From the NCBI GenBank assembly GCA_964402955.1, contig CAYOEZ010000145.1:1-12231 (forward strand): a stretch of 12,231 nt of DNA, written 5' to 3'. The notes beneath the pieces were generated by a model that did no database searches, had not been told where the DNA came from, and saw nothing but the letters and a program-made list of their open reading frames with translations. A program made the translations under genes and the position numbers. This document shows, piece by piece, positions 1 through 7,363 of this stretch (its first letter is position 1; the number at the start of each line of letters is the position of its first letter). The DNA is from CAYOEZ01 sp964402955. Lineage in GTDB: Bacteria > Chloroflexota > DTOL01 > DAOUCN01.

Positions 1-1
1 G

Positions 2-157
2 GCGACTGTTTTGCAGCTTGCAGAGCAGGTAGGCACAACGCAATCGAGTATTGCGCGCCTTGAAAGTGGGCGGCGTAAGCCGAGCTTTGCGATGCTTGAA
101 CGTGTCGCCGCGGCCCTGGGCGGGCGCGTGGTTGTGAAGATCGAAGCGGCGGGGTGA
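2..157 (+). CDS. XRE-family helix-turn-helix protein, C-terminal part (antitoxin-like)
   Basis: The start lies outside the window; 51 codons remain before the TGA at 155-157. The peptide reads LAEQVGTTQSSIARLESGRR followed by KPSFAMLERVAAALGGRVVV. This is the recognition half of a Cro/C1-type helix-turn-helix: a turn glycine, the TTQSSIARLESG recognition helix, and the closing LxxVAxALG helix. The short basic-to-hydrophobic tail after the helix-turn-helix is typical of small XRE antitoxins of the HigA/RelE-partner kind, where the toxin gene usually lies just upstream. That partner would be outside the window, so the antitoxin role is inference; the DNA-binding fold is clear. No downstream gene on this strand follows closely. 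Confidence 0.8.
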   Translation, partial: ATVLQLAEQVGTTQSSIARLESGRRKPSFAMLERVAAALGGRVVVKIEAAG

Positions 158-500
158 CACAAGAAAACCGGCGATCACGGTATTGACTGACATCGGTGTT
201 ATATCTGTAGCAAAGAAAGACTCGTGGCGCCAATAGAAGCGTCCCAGGACATTGCCCAGAGGCTGAAACACTGTGACCAACGGAAGTGTACACACTCCAG
301 CCTCGCCGGTGTCAATCGCCGCACTTTGCAGCCACCTCCGCCGTTGGAAAACGTGGTCAAGATTCGTTACCCACCGAGCGCAAGACCTCGTCAATGGCGT
401 CAGGATATAGGAGAGGACTGGGGTGAGGGAGCCGCGGATTTCGGCTGAGTAGGTCGCCTCCTTGCGACAAGGCTCCTCCGTGCACTCGCCTTGGCAGACT
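158..500. other. Gene-free stretch between the XRE gene and the propeller gene
   Basis: I find no convincing gene here. The only open frame (224-448, +) has no Shine-Dalgarno site, odd composition and no recognisable motif. A TTGACT at 183-188 has no good -10 box at the right distance. At 453-472 there are two mutually exclusive small hairpins, GTCGC/GCGAC (453-457 with 464-468) and CCTTG/CAAGG (460-464 with 468-472). They lie just downstream of the minus-strand gene, but neither is followed by a T-run, so a terminator cannot be claimed. Confidence 0.5.
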
Positions 501-1781
501 CTACTGCGAGACGATTTGTGGCAGAAAGACGTCTCTTAGCCCCATACCGGCCCCATTCTCCTCGTAGGCGCGAAGCATACCAAACTCGTCAAGGAAGAGC
601 ATCTTTCCGTCGGCGACAATCAGGGGAGCAGTTCTGGAGCCACGGAGGCCCTGGCCGTTTTCGTTCTGCCATCCCCACATGGTGATGTGCCAGAGCACTG
701 TGCCATCGGGAGCCACGCCCCAACAGTACCCCGCCATCCCGCACAGGTAAACCCGGCCCGTTCGGTCAATGGCGAGCGGCGAATACAGCGGTTCCGGCGT
801 CATTGGCAAGGTCCACTTCAGCTTCCCGTCGGGGTGTACAGCATAGAGGGCCCAGGCCACGCGTTCATCCAACCTGGAATCGACAAAGTAGATCGTCCCG
901 TCGGGGCCAAGCGCCGGCGTGCTGGGCCCCATGGTATTCATGCTGTTGGTGAAGCGCCATTTGATGGTTCCATCAGGATTGACGGCCAATATGCCAGCCC
1001 GCTCTGACGGTGGGTAGGTCATCCGGAACGCAACGTAGATCGTGCCGTCATCAGCAATGACTGGATCGGCATAATCGATAGGCGCATCGACCAGCCACTT
1101 CAGGTCACCATTCGGCCGGAAGGCGCCCAAGCCGCGCTGGGGAACCATCGCATATATGGTCCCGTCCTGCCCGAGGGCGGGCGAGCCGTGGAAGAAATCC
1201 CCGAACGGAACGATCCACCGCATCTCGCCGGTGGGATACAGAGACCACAGGCCGTCATGGATGAAGTAGATGTTGCCCTCAGTATCCAGTAGCGAGCCGC
1301 TGTGAAAGACGTGATTGCCATCCAGGTTACGCCAGCCCCAGAGGGTCTGCCCTGCCGGCGAAATAGCGGCGAAGGAGTCGCCGACTCCCCAGTACAGGGT
1401 GCCGTCGGAGCCCACTGTGGGTACCGCATAGGTGGTTCCCTCATGGGGGTACTTCCACCTGATGGCGCCCTCGGCCGGTTCAACGGCGTAGAGACCCCCA
1501 TCGCTAACCGCATAAACGTTGCCATCGAGGCCAATACTCATCCCATCTCCCCAGCCGGTACCCCCAGGTTCCCACGGAAGTTTGGTCCGCCAGACCTCCA
1601 CTGGATTCGCGCCGATGCCAAGCAGGGGGCTGCGGCCGGTATGGCGCACGTCATGCTGGAACATCGGCCAGGGAGTGTCGGCGACTCCGCCAACGCCGCC
1701 GCGGACGCCAGGGGTGACAAGCATTAACAGGATCAACGCCCATGACAGTGCGGCGCTCAGGCGCAGGATTGGCCTCATCAT
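501..1781 (-). CDS. Secreted PQQ-like beta-propeller repeat protein
   Basis: The protein has 426 aa. It starts with a signal peptide: basic MMRPILR, then a hydrophobic core at about residues 8-23, with probable cleavage near 27-35. Next comes the WPMFQHDVRHTGRS entry motif (about 38-51) common at the start of PQQ-like/quinoprotein-type propellers. Seven or eight repeats follow, each with a DGT(I/L)Y strand, an A(V/I)xPxG turn and a closing W. They lie at about residues 86-110, 126-149, 167-189, 205-229, 244-275, 293-323 and 340-364, with a last blade to about 405. No cofactor-binding or enzymatic motif is seen, so a structural or binding role outside the membrane is likelier than dehydrogenase activity. 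The tail ends DVFLPQIVSQ, resembling a motif of Chloroflexota exported proteins. The ATG at 1781 is supported by GGAG eight bases upstream. It appears monocistronic. Confidence 0.85.
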   Translation of the reverse strand: MMRPILRLSAALSWALILLMLVTPGVRGGVGGVADTPWPMFQHDVRHTGRSPLLGIGANPVEVWRTKLPWEPGGTGWGDGMSIGLDGNVYAVSDGGLYAVEPAEGAIRWKYPHEGTTYAVPTVGSDGTLYWGVGDSFAAISPAGQTLWGWRNLDGNHVFHSGSLLDTEGNIYFIHDGLWSLYPTGEMRWIVPFGDFFHGSPALGQDGTIYAMVPQRGLGAFRPNGDLKWLVDAPIDYADPVIADDGTIYVAFRMTYPPSERAGILAVNPDGTIKWRFTNSMNTMGPSTPALGPDGTIYFVDSRLDERVAWALYAVHPDGKLKWTLPMTPEPLYSPLAIDRTGRVYLCGMAGYCWGVAPDGTVLWHITMWGWQNENGQGLRGSRTAPLIVADGKMLFLDEFGMLRAYEENGAGMGLRDVFLPQIVSQ

Positions 1782-2147
1782 TTGCGAATCTCCACTGCCC
1801 CATATGGCTGGCGACAGTTTAGTCTGCAGAGAGCTATATTCTCCAACTGTCAGCCGCGCTGTCTGCGCCTAATAGGATCAGGTTGGAGCGACTGTTTGAC
1901 ATCGAACCGCTGCCTTCGTGTTCGCTCGGTGTGTGTTTGCTCATGGTCTGTGTCCCTTCCTGTTTTGCGGCCATCTGACTGTCGAGATATCAGTCTGTGG
2001 CCCACCCTCGGTTGTCTGCCAGTCACGGGGTCGAGTGGAGCGGCGATCTTGTGTACAATTCTACCATGCTTGTCAACGCTTCTTGCCAGCCGAATGGACG
2101 TAGGTGAGGAAACAGTATCGAGGATCCCGTGTTCAGGCTGTCCCATC
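1782..2147. other. Gene-free stretch upstream of the propeller gene
   Basis: No gene is supported: the open frames on both strands lack motifs and normal composition. On the minus strand a perfect TTGACA (2071-2076) faces the propeller gene. The nearest -10-like hexamer, TACACA (2050-2055), gives only a 15-bp spacer, so it is a weak promoter candidate with a leader of about 260 nt. An inverted pair GACAGTT (1813-1819) and AACTGTC (1845-1851), 25 bp apart, lies 31-70 bp before the start codon and could be a regulator site, but nothing else supports that. Confidence 0.4.
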
Positions 2148-2182
2148 AACACAAAACGGGCAACCTATGTCTAGGTTGCCCG
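2148..2182 (-). terminator. Rho-independent terminator of the tRNA operon
   Basis: A perfect 11-bp stem (2157-2167 with 2172-2182) closes a 4-base loop. On the minus strand it is followed at once by TTTT (2156-2153) and then GTGTT. It begins 30 bases beyond the 3' end of the second tRNA, where a tRNA operon should end. No T-run follows the hairpin on the plus strand, so it works in one direction only. Confidence 0.85.
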
Positions 2183-2212
2183 CAAGAAGCCATCTAGCTC
2201 TATCCCACGTGG

Positions 2213-2287
2213 TGGTGGCGGCGACTGGATTTGAACCAGTGGCCAAGGGCTTATGAGTCCCCTGCTCTACCGCTGAGCTACGCCGCC
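2213..2287 (-). tRNA. tRNA with CAU anticodon: elongator tRNA-Met (or tRNA-Ile2)
   Basis: The cloverleaf folds by eye. The acceptor GGCGGCG pairs with CGCCGCC, the D stem is GCTC/GAGC, the anticodon loop is CTCATAA (anticodon CAT), and the T arm is ACTGG-TTCAAAT-CCAGT. The discriminator is A73 and the 3' CCA is encoded (2213-2215). The body is 72 nt without CCA. The anticodon stem GGGGA/GCCCT ends in an A31-G39 mismatch. It is not the initiator: position 1-72 is paired, and there are no three G-C pairs under the anticodon loop. Because lysidine-modified tRNA-Ile2 also carries CAU in its gene, Met versus Ile cannot be settled by anticodon. The acceptor lacks the C4-G69/C5-G68 pairs reported as TilS identity elements in E. 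coli, so I prefer Met. It is co-transcribed behind tRNA-fMet, 30 nt apart. Confidence 0.93.
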
Positions 2288-2317
2288 ACGTCAGTCCAAG
2301 TATGCCAGAGGTAAAAT

Positions 2318-2392
<75 letters not shown>

Positions 2393-2405
2393 TCACAACA
2401 GCGGC

Positions 2406-2434
2406 ATTATAGCATGGGCGTTCGATGAAGTCAA
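2406..2434 (-). promoter_or_regulatory. Sigma70 promoter of the tRNA operon
   Basis: On the minus strand the -35 box is TTGACT (2434-2429), the spacer is exactly 17 bp, and the -10 box is a perfect TATAAT (2411-2406). The tRNA-fMet 5' end is at 2392, so transcription should start about 7 nt before the mature tRNA. This near-consensus strength is as expected for a stable-RNA gene. Confidence 0.93.
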
Positions 2435-2514
2435 GCGCCTGGGCGGCTTTTTGCGCCGATATCGGCAAAGCGACGCAATCTCGTCCCATACCTGCGCTAT
2501 ACGAAAAGCCGGAC

Positions 2515-2620
2515 GATCCGCAGATGACGCAGATCAACACAGATAGAACGACCTTTGGTCGGCGATCTTTGCCCAAGTCAGCTGCTTTTTATCTGCGCAC
2601 ATCTGCGTCATCTGCGGATC
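2515..2620. repeat. 106-bp inverted-repeat element with perfect 20-bp ends
   Basis: The left arm GATCCGCAGATGACGCAGAT (2515-2534) is the exact reverse complement of 2601-2620. The pairing continues imperfectly inward (CACAGATAGAA against a reverse-complemented CGCAGATAAAA). The arms repeat a CGCAGAT/CAGATGACG unit internally. A small hairpin CGACC-TTT-GGTCG (2549-2561) sits in the middle. No transposase or open frame belongs to it. The CGCAGATNACGCAGAT-type motif is a dispersed intergenic repeat in many environmental bacterial genomes. It lies between the tRNA promoter and the end of rsgA and could act as a transcription barrier there. Confidence 0.75.
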
Positions 2621-2659
2621 CCCATACGCACGTGTGTTGTTTCCACCATGGCAGCAGCA

Positions 2660-3694
2660 TTAGTGACCTCTTGAATGTGCGCTTTTCTTGGCCATGTAGG
2701 CGTTCTTCTCCTGCTTTGCCTCGAGCGCATCCAATTCCCGCTGTAGCTTCAGGTAGTTCCGGTAGCGCAGGTCGGTTACCTCGCCGCGACTGACAGCGTC
2801 GCGCACGGCGCATGCTGTTTCATGCGTGTGGGTGCAGTCGGAAAAGCGGCAATTGGTGGCCAGCGTCTCGATGTCGTTGAATACCTCGGCCAGTCCATCG
2901 TCTGTGCCCCACAATTGCAGCTCACGCATGCCGGGGGTGTCGATCATCATCGTGCCGTCGCTCAGCATGATAAGCTGGCGGCGCGTGGTTATGTGCCGGC
3001 CGCGATGGCCCTTCTCGCTGACCTCAAACGTCGCCTGGATATCCTCGCCGGCCAGGGAATTGATGATCGTCGACTTGCCGACGCCCGATGACCCGACCAG
3101 CGCAAACGTCAGGCCCGGCGTCAGGCAGGCGCGCAAGGCCGCGATGTCTCCGGTCAGGGCGCTGATCATGACGACCGGGGCATCCGCCGCGATGGCCTGG
3201 ACTGCAGCAAGCCTGGCCTGCAGATCCTCGCCGATGTCGGCCTTGTTCAGGACGATGACGGGCTTCACATTGCCCTCGCGCGCCATGGTGAGATAGCGCT
3301 CCAGTCGCGGCAGGCTGAAGTTTTCGTCCAGCCCCTGCACAATGAAGATAACGTCGACGTTCGAGGCCAGTATCTGCTCATCGAGCAGCTTGCCCGCCAC
3401 CTTGCGCGAGAACTTGCTCCGGCGGGGCAGGACGCCCTGGATCAGGGCCTTGCCCTGGCTGCGGTAGAGGGTCATGACCACCCAATCGCCCACCTTGGGC
3501 AGTTCTGTCGGCCGTTCTGCCAGATACAGCAACTTGCCGGTTATCTCTGCTCTGAACTCCCCTTCGTCCGTGACCACATCGTACATGCGCCGGTCTTCTG
3601 CGACGACTCTGCCCGGCGTCAGCCCTTCCGGTACGAACGCCGCAAATGCGGCGGCAAAGGAGTCGTTCCAGCCCAGCGCTTTGCGATCGATCAT
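2660..3694 (-). CDS. rsgA: Ribosome small subunit maturation GTPase RsgA
   Basis: RsgA (YjeQ/EngC) is a circularly permuted GTPase that checks late 30S subunit assembly, with GTP hydrolysis stimulated by the subunit. The 344 aa show an N-terminal OB fold (about 25-105; VGDWV at 68-72). The permuted G motifs follow: G4 NKAD (150-153), G5 SAL (178-180), P-loop GSSGVGKST (201-209), the G2-region TT at 236-237 and G3 DTPG (252-255). The C-terminal zinc knuckle is C282, C287, H289, C295. Length and order are normal. The ATG at 3694 overlaps the stop of the chloride transporter gene as ATGA, and an AGGAG lies six bases before it. Translation is therefore probably coupled, and the gene is last in a four-gene transcript. 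Confidence 0.97.
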   Translation of the reverse strand: MIDRKALGWNDSFAAAFAAFVPEGLTPGRVVAEDRRMYDVVTDEGEFRAEITGKLLYLAERPTELPKVGDWVVMTLYRSQGKALIQGVLPRRSKFSRKVAGKLLDEQILASNVDVIFIVQGLDENFSLPRLERYLTMAREGNVKPVIVLNKADIGEDLQARLAAVQAIAADAPVVMISALTGDIAALRACLTPGLTFALVGSSGVGKSTIINSLAGEDIQATFEVSEKGHRGRHITTRRQLIMLSDGTMMIDTPGMRELQLWGTDDGLAEVFNDIETLATNCRFSDCTHTHETACAVRDAVSRGEVTDLRYRNYLKLQRELDALEAKQEKNAYMAKKSAHSRGH

Positions 3695-5742
3695 GCAGAC
3701 TCCTGCTCCCCTGTTCCCTGGCGCAGAATCGCGCGCAGGGCGTCGACACTGGTGGAGACTTTGAGGATGATTACTCTGTCCCCGCTGTACAGTTGCGTGT
3801 TGCCACGCGGCACGACCACGCGCCCCCGGCGATGAATCGAGATGACAACGCAGTCGGCAGGCAGGCCGATCTGGCGCAGGCGCTTGCCCACCGACGCGTC
3901 GCCGGCGACAAGCACAAACTCCGCCAACTCCGCGCCAACGGCCGCTTGCAGGCGCTCGCGCGCGACCTGTTCGGCGTCATCAGGGATGGCGACCAACGCT
4001 CGCGCGTAGGCGCGCACGATGTCGCTGCGGCGCACCATGCCGAGCACATGGCGTGGGTTGCGGCGCTCGACTACGGGGATACGGCCGATATCGAGCGACG
4101 CGAAGCAACGCAGTGCGTCATCCAGCGTCTCGTCCGGGAAAATCGTCACCGTGTTGCGGGTGCAGATGTCGGCGACGGTCGGTGGCGCCTTGCGCCGTGC
4201 CATTGCCTGCTCGAGGTCTGCAAGCGTGACGATGCCAAACAACTCGTTCTTGTCGTCGAGGACGATGAAGCCGTGATGGCCGGATTCCTGAAATTGTGTG
4301 GCCAGGTCGCCGAGCTTCATAGCCGGTGCAACGAAGTGCAGCGCCGCAGCCGGAGTCATGGCATCCTCGGCGACGATCGTCTGCATAAGGTTGACGTCGC
4401 GCCGCACGCGCACGTCAATACCGCTGCGCTGCAACTGGGCCGTGTAGACGTTGGGCACGCCAAAGAGTCGCGCCGCCACGACGCTGACGAGCGTCGCCAC
4501 AAGCAACGCCGGCGTCAGCCGGTAGTCCTGTGTCATTTCGAAGATGAGCAAGACGGCCGTTATCGGCGCCCGCATGGTCGCCGCCAGCAGCGCAGCCATG
4601 CCGGCAAGTGCGTACTCTCCTCCCCCTGCTGCTGCCAGGGCCGGCGCGAGCAGGTGCACCGCCTGGCCATAGGCGCCCCCAAGCATCGCGCCAATGAAGA
4701 GAACGGGCGCCATGATGCCGCCCCCGCCGCCTGAGCCCAGGGTAAGAGCCGTCGCAAGCATCTTGGCGAGCGCCAGCATAGCCAGCATCGTAAAGCCCAT
4801 GTTGCCGCGCAGGGCTTGTTCAATGGGCTGAAAGCCCATCCCCAGCACTTGAGGCGCGAAATAGGCCAGCACACCGACGCCAAGCCCACCAAGCGCGGGC
4901 TTCAGGAAAGGCGGGATGTTCCAGGCGGAGGCGGCCCGTTCGCTGGAAAGCAGCAGGCGGATGAATAAACCGGCCGCCAGAGCGGCAAGCAAGCCAAGCG
5001 CCGGATAGTTGAGCAAACTCCAGGCGCTGGCTGGCGTCTGTGTGGGGACGACAAAAGCCGGAGCATCTCCGATCAAGGCGCTGGCGACGGCCGCTGCGCT
5101 TGCCGCTGCCACCACCAGCGCGCCAAAAGCCGGCAGTGCGAAGTCGCCCATGACGACCTCGAGTGCGAACATAATCCCGGCCAGTGGCGCATTGAACGCA
5201 GCGGCGATGCCGCCGGCTGCGCCGGCCGTCACAAGAGCGGTGATACGCCGGTCGTTGAGCCTGTAGTGGCGTCCGGCAGCCGCTCCGATGGCTGCGCCAA
5301 TGTGGACAATTGGCCCCTCGCGCCCTGCCGAGCCGCCTGAGGCGATGGTGATCACGCCGGCGACAGCCTTCGCTATGGCAAGCGCCGGGCTAAGTGAGAC
5401 GCTTCGAGTCGCCAGGGCCGCGATCAGATGCGAGACATCGAGGCCGCGTTGGCCTTTGGGGCCGGCCTGGAGTAGGATGCCGACGAGCAAGCCGCCGACG
5501 GCAGGGACAAGAATGACGACGCCTTTTCCCATCGACCCTGTCAAGGTCTCAGCAATCGCCGCGACGCTGCCGCTCAGAAAAGTGATCGCCCAGGCCAGTG
5601 CAGCCGCGCCGAGGCCGGCGCCCGCGCCAACCAGCAGCGCCAGTGTTGCCATGACGGCGCTTTCGGAGGCCCAAAACTCGCCGGCCAGGCTGGCCAGTGC
5701 GACACGGAGCCTGCTCCGCCAGTTCTGCTCTGTCATACTCAC
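3691..5742 (-). CDS. ClC-type chloride channel/antiporter with two CBS domains and an RCK_C (TrkA_C) domain
   Basis: The membrane core (about residues 28-435) is rich in Gly/Ala helices and carries ClC marks. These are GREGP (140-144, gating Glu142), FNAPLAGIMFALE (183-195), GGGIMAP (340-346) and the pore tyrosine in NVYTAQL (Y433). Two CBS domains follow (about 460-512 and 525-582), then an RCK_C/TrkA_C domain (about 603-675), giving 683 aa. The first anion-site motif, usually GSGIP or GHGVP, reads GLDVS (100-104). The position of the E. coli internal proton glutamate (E203) is Val196 by my alignment. Whether it is a channel or an H+/Cl- exchanger therefore cannot be told. The CBS and RCK_C parts suggest gating by an adenine or other nucleotide. 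GTG at 5742 gives this length; ATG at 5736 is equally possible. It lies 9 nt after the isomerase gene. Confidence 0.93.
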   Translation of the reverse strand: MSMTEQNWRSRLRVALASLAGEFWASESAVMATLALLVGAGAGLGAAALAWAITFLSGSVAAIAETLTGSMGKGVVILVPAVGGLLVGILLQAGPKGQRGLDVSHLIAALATRSVSLSPALAIAKAVAGVITIASGGSAGREGPIVHIGAAIGAAAGRHYRLNDRRITALVTAGAAGGIAAAFNAPLAGIMFALEVVMGDFALPAFGALVVAAASAAAVASALIGDAPAFVVPTQTPASAWSLLNYPALGLLAALAAGLFIRLLLSSERAASAWNIPPFLKPALGGLGVGVLAYFAPQVLGMGFQPIEQALRGNMGFTMLAMLALAKMLATALTLGSGGGGGIMAPVLFIGAMLGGAYGQAVHLLAPALAAAGGGEYALAGMAALLAATMRAPITAVLLIFEMTQDYRLTPALLVATLVSVVAARLFGVPNVYTAQLQRSGIDVRVRRDVNLMQTIVAEDAMTPAAALHFVAPAMKLGDLATQFQESGHHGFIVLDDKNELFGIVTLADLEQAMARRKAPPTVADICTRNTVTIFPDETLDDALRCFASLDIGRIPVVERRNPRHVLGMVRRSDIVRAYARALVAIPDDAEQVARERLQAAVGAELAEFVLVAGDASVGKRLRQIGLPADCVVISIHRRGRVVVPRGNTQLYSGDRVIILKVSTSVDALRAILRQGTGEQESA

Positions 5743-5751
5743 ATCAGGTGC

Positions 5752-6525
5752 TCATAAACCGGCGCTCATAAAGCGGCGCAAGAAGGGCACAGCCTTGCGC
5801 ACAGCCACCTGCTCATCTTCGTTGCCCTCGTAGACAATTGAAAGAAAGCCATTGTAGCGGACATTGCGCAAGATGAGGAAAATGCGCGTGTAGTCCAGCT
5901 TGCGCTCCTCGCCGGTCTCGATCTGGTAGATCTTGCAGCGCACGTGGATGGCGCGCGGCGCGGTCATGACCATACTGTCGTAGAGGTCCAGGTACTGCCC
6001 GCTGTCGAGCACGTGACCTAGGTTGGGGTGGGCAACGTCATCCATCAGGCACAGGATGTCCTTGCCCACCGCCGCCACTCCGCCGTGGTTATGGTTCTGC
6101 AAAGCGACGACGATGCCCTTGCTCTCGCCGTAGGCCGCCGCCTCGCGCAGGCAGGTCACGACGCGCCCCCAGGTACCCTCGTCCTTGTGATCGCTCCAGC
6201 CGGCAAAGACACGCACCAGCGGCGCTCCCAGAAATGCGGCAGCATCAATCAACTGGCGTGTCTTGTCGAGCTCAGCGGCAAGCGCGTCTGGAGCGAGCGC
6301 GAAGTTGTTGGGGATTGAGACGCAGGCGATGGTCAGGCCACGCCGGATGCACGCCTGCTTGATCTGCCAGAGATAGTCGCGATCGGTCGAGGCAAAGTGC
6401 CGCCCGTGCAGGTCGACGCCGTCCAGACCAAGCTCGCGGCTCTCCGCGATGTAAGAGAAGAGGTCCATCTGCCCGGCAGTGAAGGCTCGCTGATAACTCA
6501 GAGACATGATGGCCAAACGCAGCAT
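5752..6525 (-). CDS. TIM-barrel sugar phosphate isomerase/epimerase family protein
   Basis: The protein has 257 aa and belongs to the AP-endonuclease-2-like xylose isomerase fold (COG1082). These enzymes interconvert ketoses or inositol-type substrates with a divalent metal. Visible marks are the N-terminal MLRLAIMSLSYQ strand, GLDGVDLHG (33-41), LQNHNHGG (142-149), GHVLDSGQY (170-178), IHVRCK (193-198) and VYEGNED (231-237). The metal set of the family is Glu-Asp-His-Glu. Here it would be Q143, D174, H194 and E233, so the first ligand is Gln, a variant I believe occurs in part of the family. I take ATG 6525 rather than 6615: GGAGG sits eight bases upstream, and the extra 30 residues do not look like the fold and run into the upstream gene. 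The substrate is unknown; the neighbours suggest a sugar acid or its breakdown product. Confidence 0.88.
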   Translation of the reverse strand: MLRLAIMSLSYQRAFTAGQMDLFSYIAESRELGLDGVDLHGRHFASTDRDYLWQIKQACIRRGLTIACVSIPNNFALAPDALAAELDKTRQLIDAAAFLGAPLVRVFAGWSDHKDEGTWGRVVTCLREAAAYGESKGIVVALQNHNHGGVAAVGKDILCLMDDVAHPNLGHVLDSGQYLDLYDSMVMTAPRAIHVRCKIYQIETGEERKLDYTRIFLILRNVRYNGFLSIVYEGNEDEQVAVRKAVPFLRRFMSAGL

Positions 6526-6529
6526 TGTC

Positions 6530-7354
6530 CTACCCTCCAAGTCCCCATAAGGCGGCGGCCGTGCCGCCCATGATCCATGCACGGTCGAGCGCAGGTATGT
6601 CCGGCAGCGCAGCATCGACTAGAGTTAGTGCAATGCCGTACCCTGCCTGGCGCACGATGTGGGGGAAGTTGCTGGCCCACATCATGCGCTGTGCGCCAAA
6701 TGCTGTGTAGACTTGGCGCACAAAGGGGAATACATCGGCAAACGGCGCCGCCTGATGCGACAGTTCCGGGAAATCACTCACTTTGATGTAGACGCCGGGC
6801 AGGTCGGCCAATTGCAGCACGGGCGCCCATGTTTCCGGGCGCGTAATGTCAGGGTGGCCCAGGTGATCGACAACGATCCGCACTGTAGGATGATCGTGCG
6901 CCAGGCGACGCACGCGGTCCATTTCCCGCCACGGCCCGAAAACCTGCAGGAGCATGTTTAGCTCAGCCAGTTGCAGCATCACCGGATCCAGAGCCGGGCT
7001 TACCCATGATAGATCGGTCTCATGATACAGAAAGAGACGCACGCCCCGGAAACCCTGCGCATGCAACTGCGCGATGTGCTGCGCGGCGTCGGGCTGCTTG
7101 AAGTCGAGCAACGCCACGCCGCCCAGGCGGCCCGCATAGCGGCGCATGCACGCGGCAACGTAGGCGTGATCATAGCCGTAGTTGCTGGGCTGGACGATGA
7201 TCGCCTTGTCCACGCCATGCTGCTGCATCGTCTCGAGCAACAGCTCAACCGGCGCCGGCTCGGCCGGCTGCATATTGCGCAGCGGATTCCAGGGATAGCG
7301 CGCCGACAGCATCTCCCAAACGTGCAGATGTGCATCAACAATTGGTGTTTTCAT
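6530..7354 (-). CDS. Amidohydrolase-2 family protein (COG3618, sugar lactonase-like)
   Basis: The protein has 274 aa and a metal-type TIM barrel. The family includes L-fuconolactonase, L-rhamnonolactonase and 2-pyrone-4,6-dicarboxylate lactonase. It begins DAHLHVW (7-13; H9 and H11). It contains LIVQP-like IIVQPSNYG (52-60), GVRLF (104-108), VVDHLGHPD (161-169; H164), YIKVSDF (189-195) and MWASNFPH (225-232). The residue that is normally catalytic Asp in (M/Y)xxSDxP is Asn229. SNFP forms are known in related amidohydrolases, so this may mark a subfamily rather than loss of activity. Next to a sugar-acid dehydratase, hydrolysis of an aldonic or aldaric lactone is the likely role. There is no Shine-Dalgarno site, and the promoter -10 box ends nine bases before the ATG, so the mRNA is probably leaderless. 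It is the first gene of the operon; the isomerase starts 4 nt after its stop. Confidence 0.88.
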   Translation of the reverse strand: MKTPIVDAHLHVWEMLSARYPWNPLRNMQPAEPAPVELLLETMQQHGVDKAIIVQPSNYGYDHAYVAACMRRYAGRLGGVALLDFKQPDAAQHIAQLHAQGFRGVRLFLYHETDLSWVSPALDPVMLQLAELNMLLQVFGPWREMDRVRRLAHDHPTVRIVVDHLGHPDITRPETWAPVLQLADLPGVYIKVSDFPELSHQAAPFADVFPFVRQVYTAFGAQRMMWASNFPHIVRQAGYGIALTLVDAALPDIPALDRAWIMGGTAAALWGLGG

Positions 7355-7363
7355 AGTACGATC

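Noticed and set aside
224..448. 74-codon plus-strand open frame after the XRE gene
   Set aside because: No Shine-Dalgarno site, no promoter, low-complexity composition and no recognisable motif.
2050..2076. TTGACA plus TACACA as a promoter for the propeller gene
   Set aside because: The spacer is only 15 bp and the -10 is poor; kept only as a weak candidate in the intergenic note.
3646..4734. 362-codon plus-strand open frame opposite the ClC gene
   Set aside because: Shadow frame in GC-rich DNA; the minus-strand frame encodes clear CBS and RCK_C domains.
6526..6615. Longer isomerase start at 6615
   Set aside because: It would overlap the amidohydrolase gene by about 85 bp, lacks family sequence, and the ATG at 6525 has a good GGAGG.
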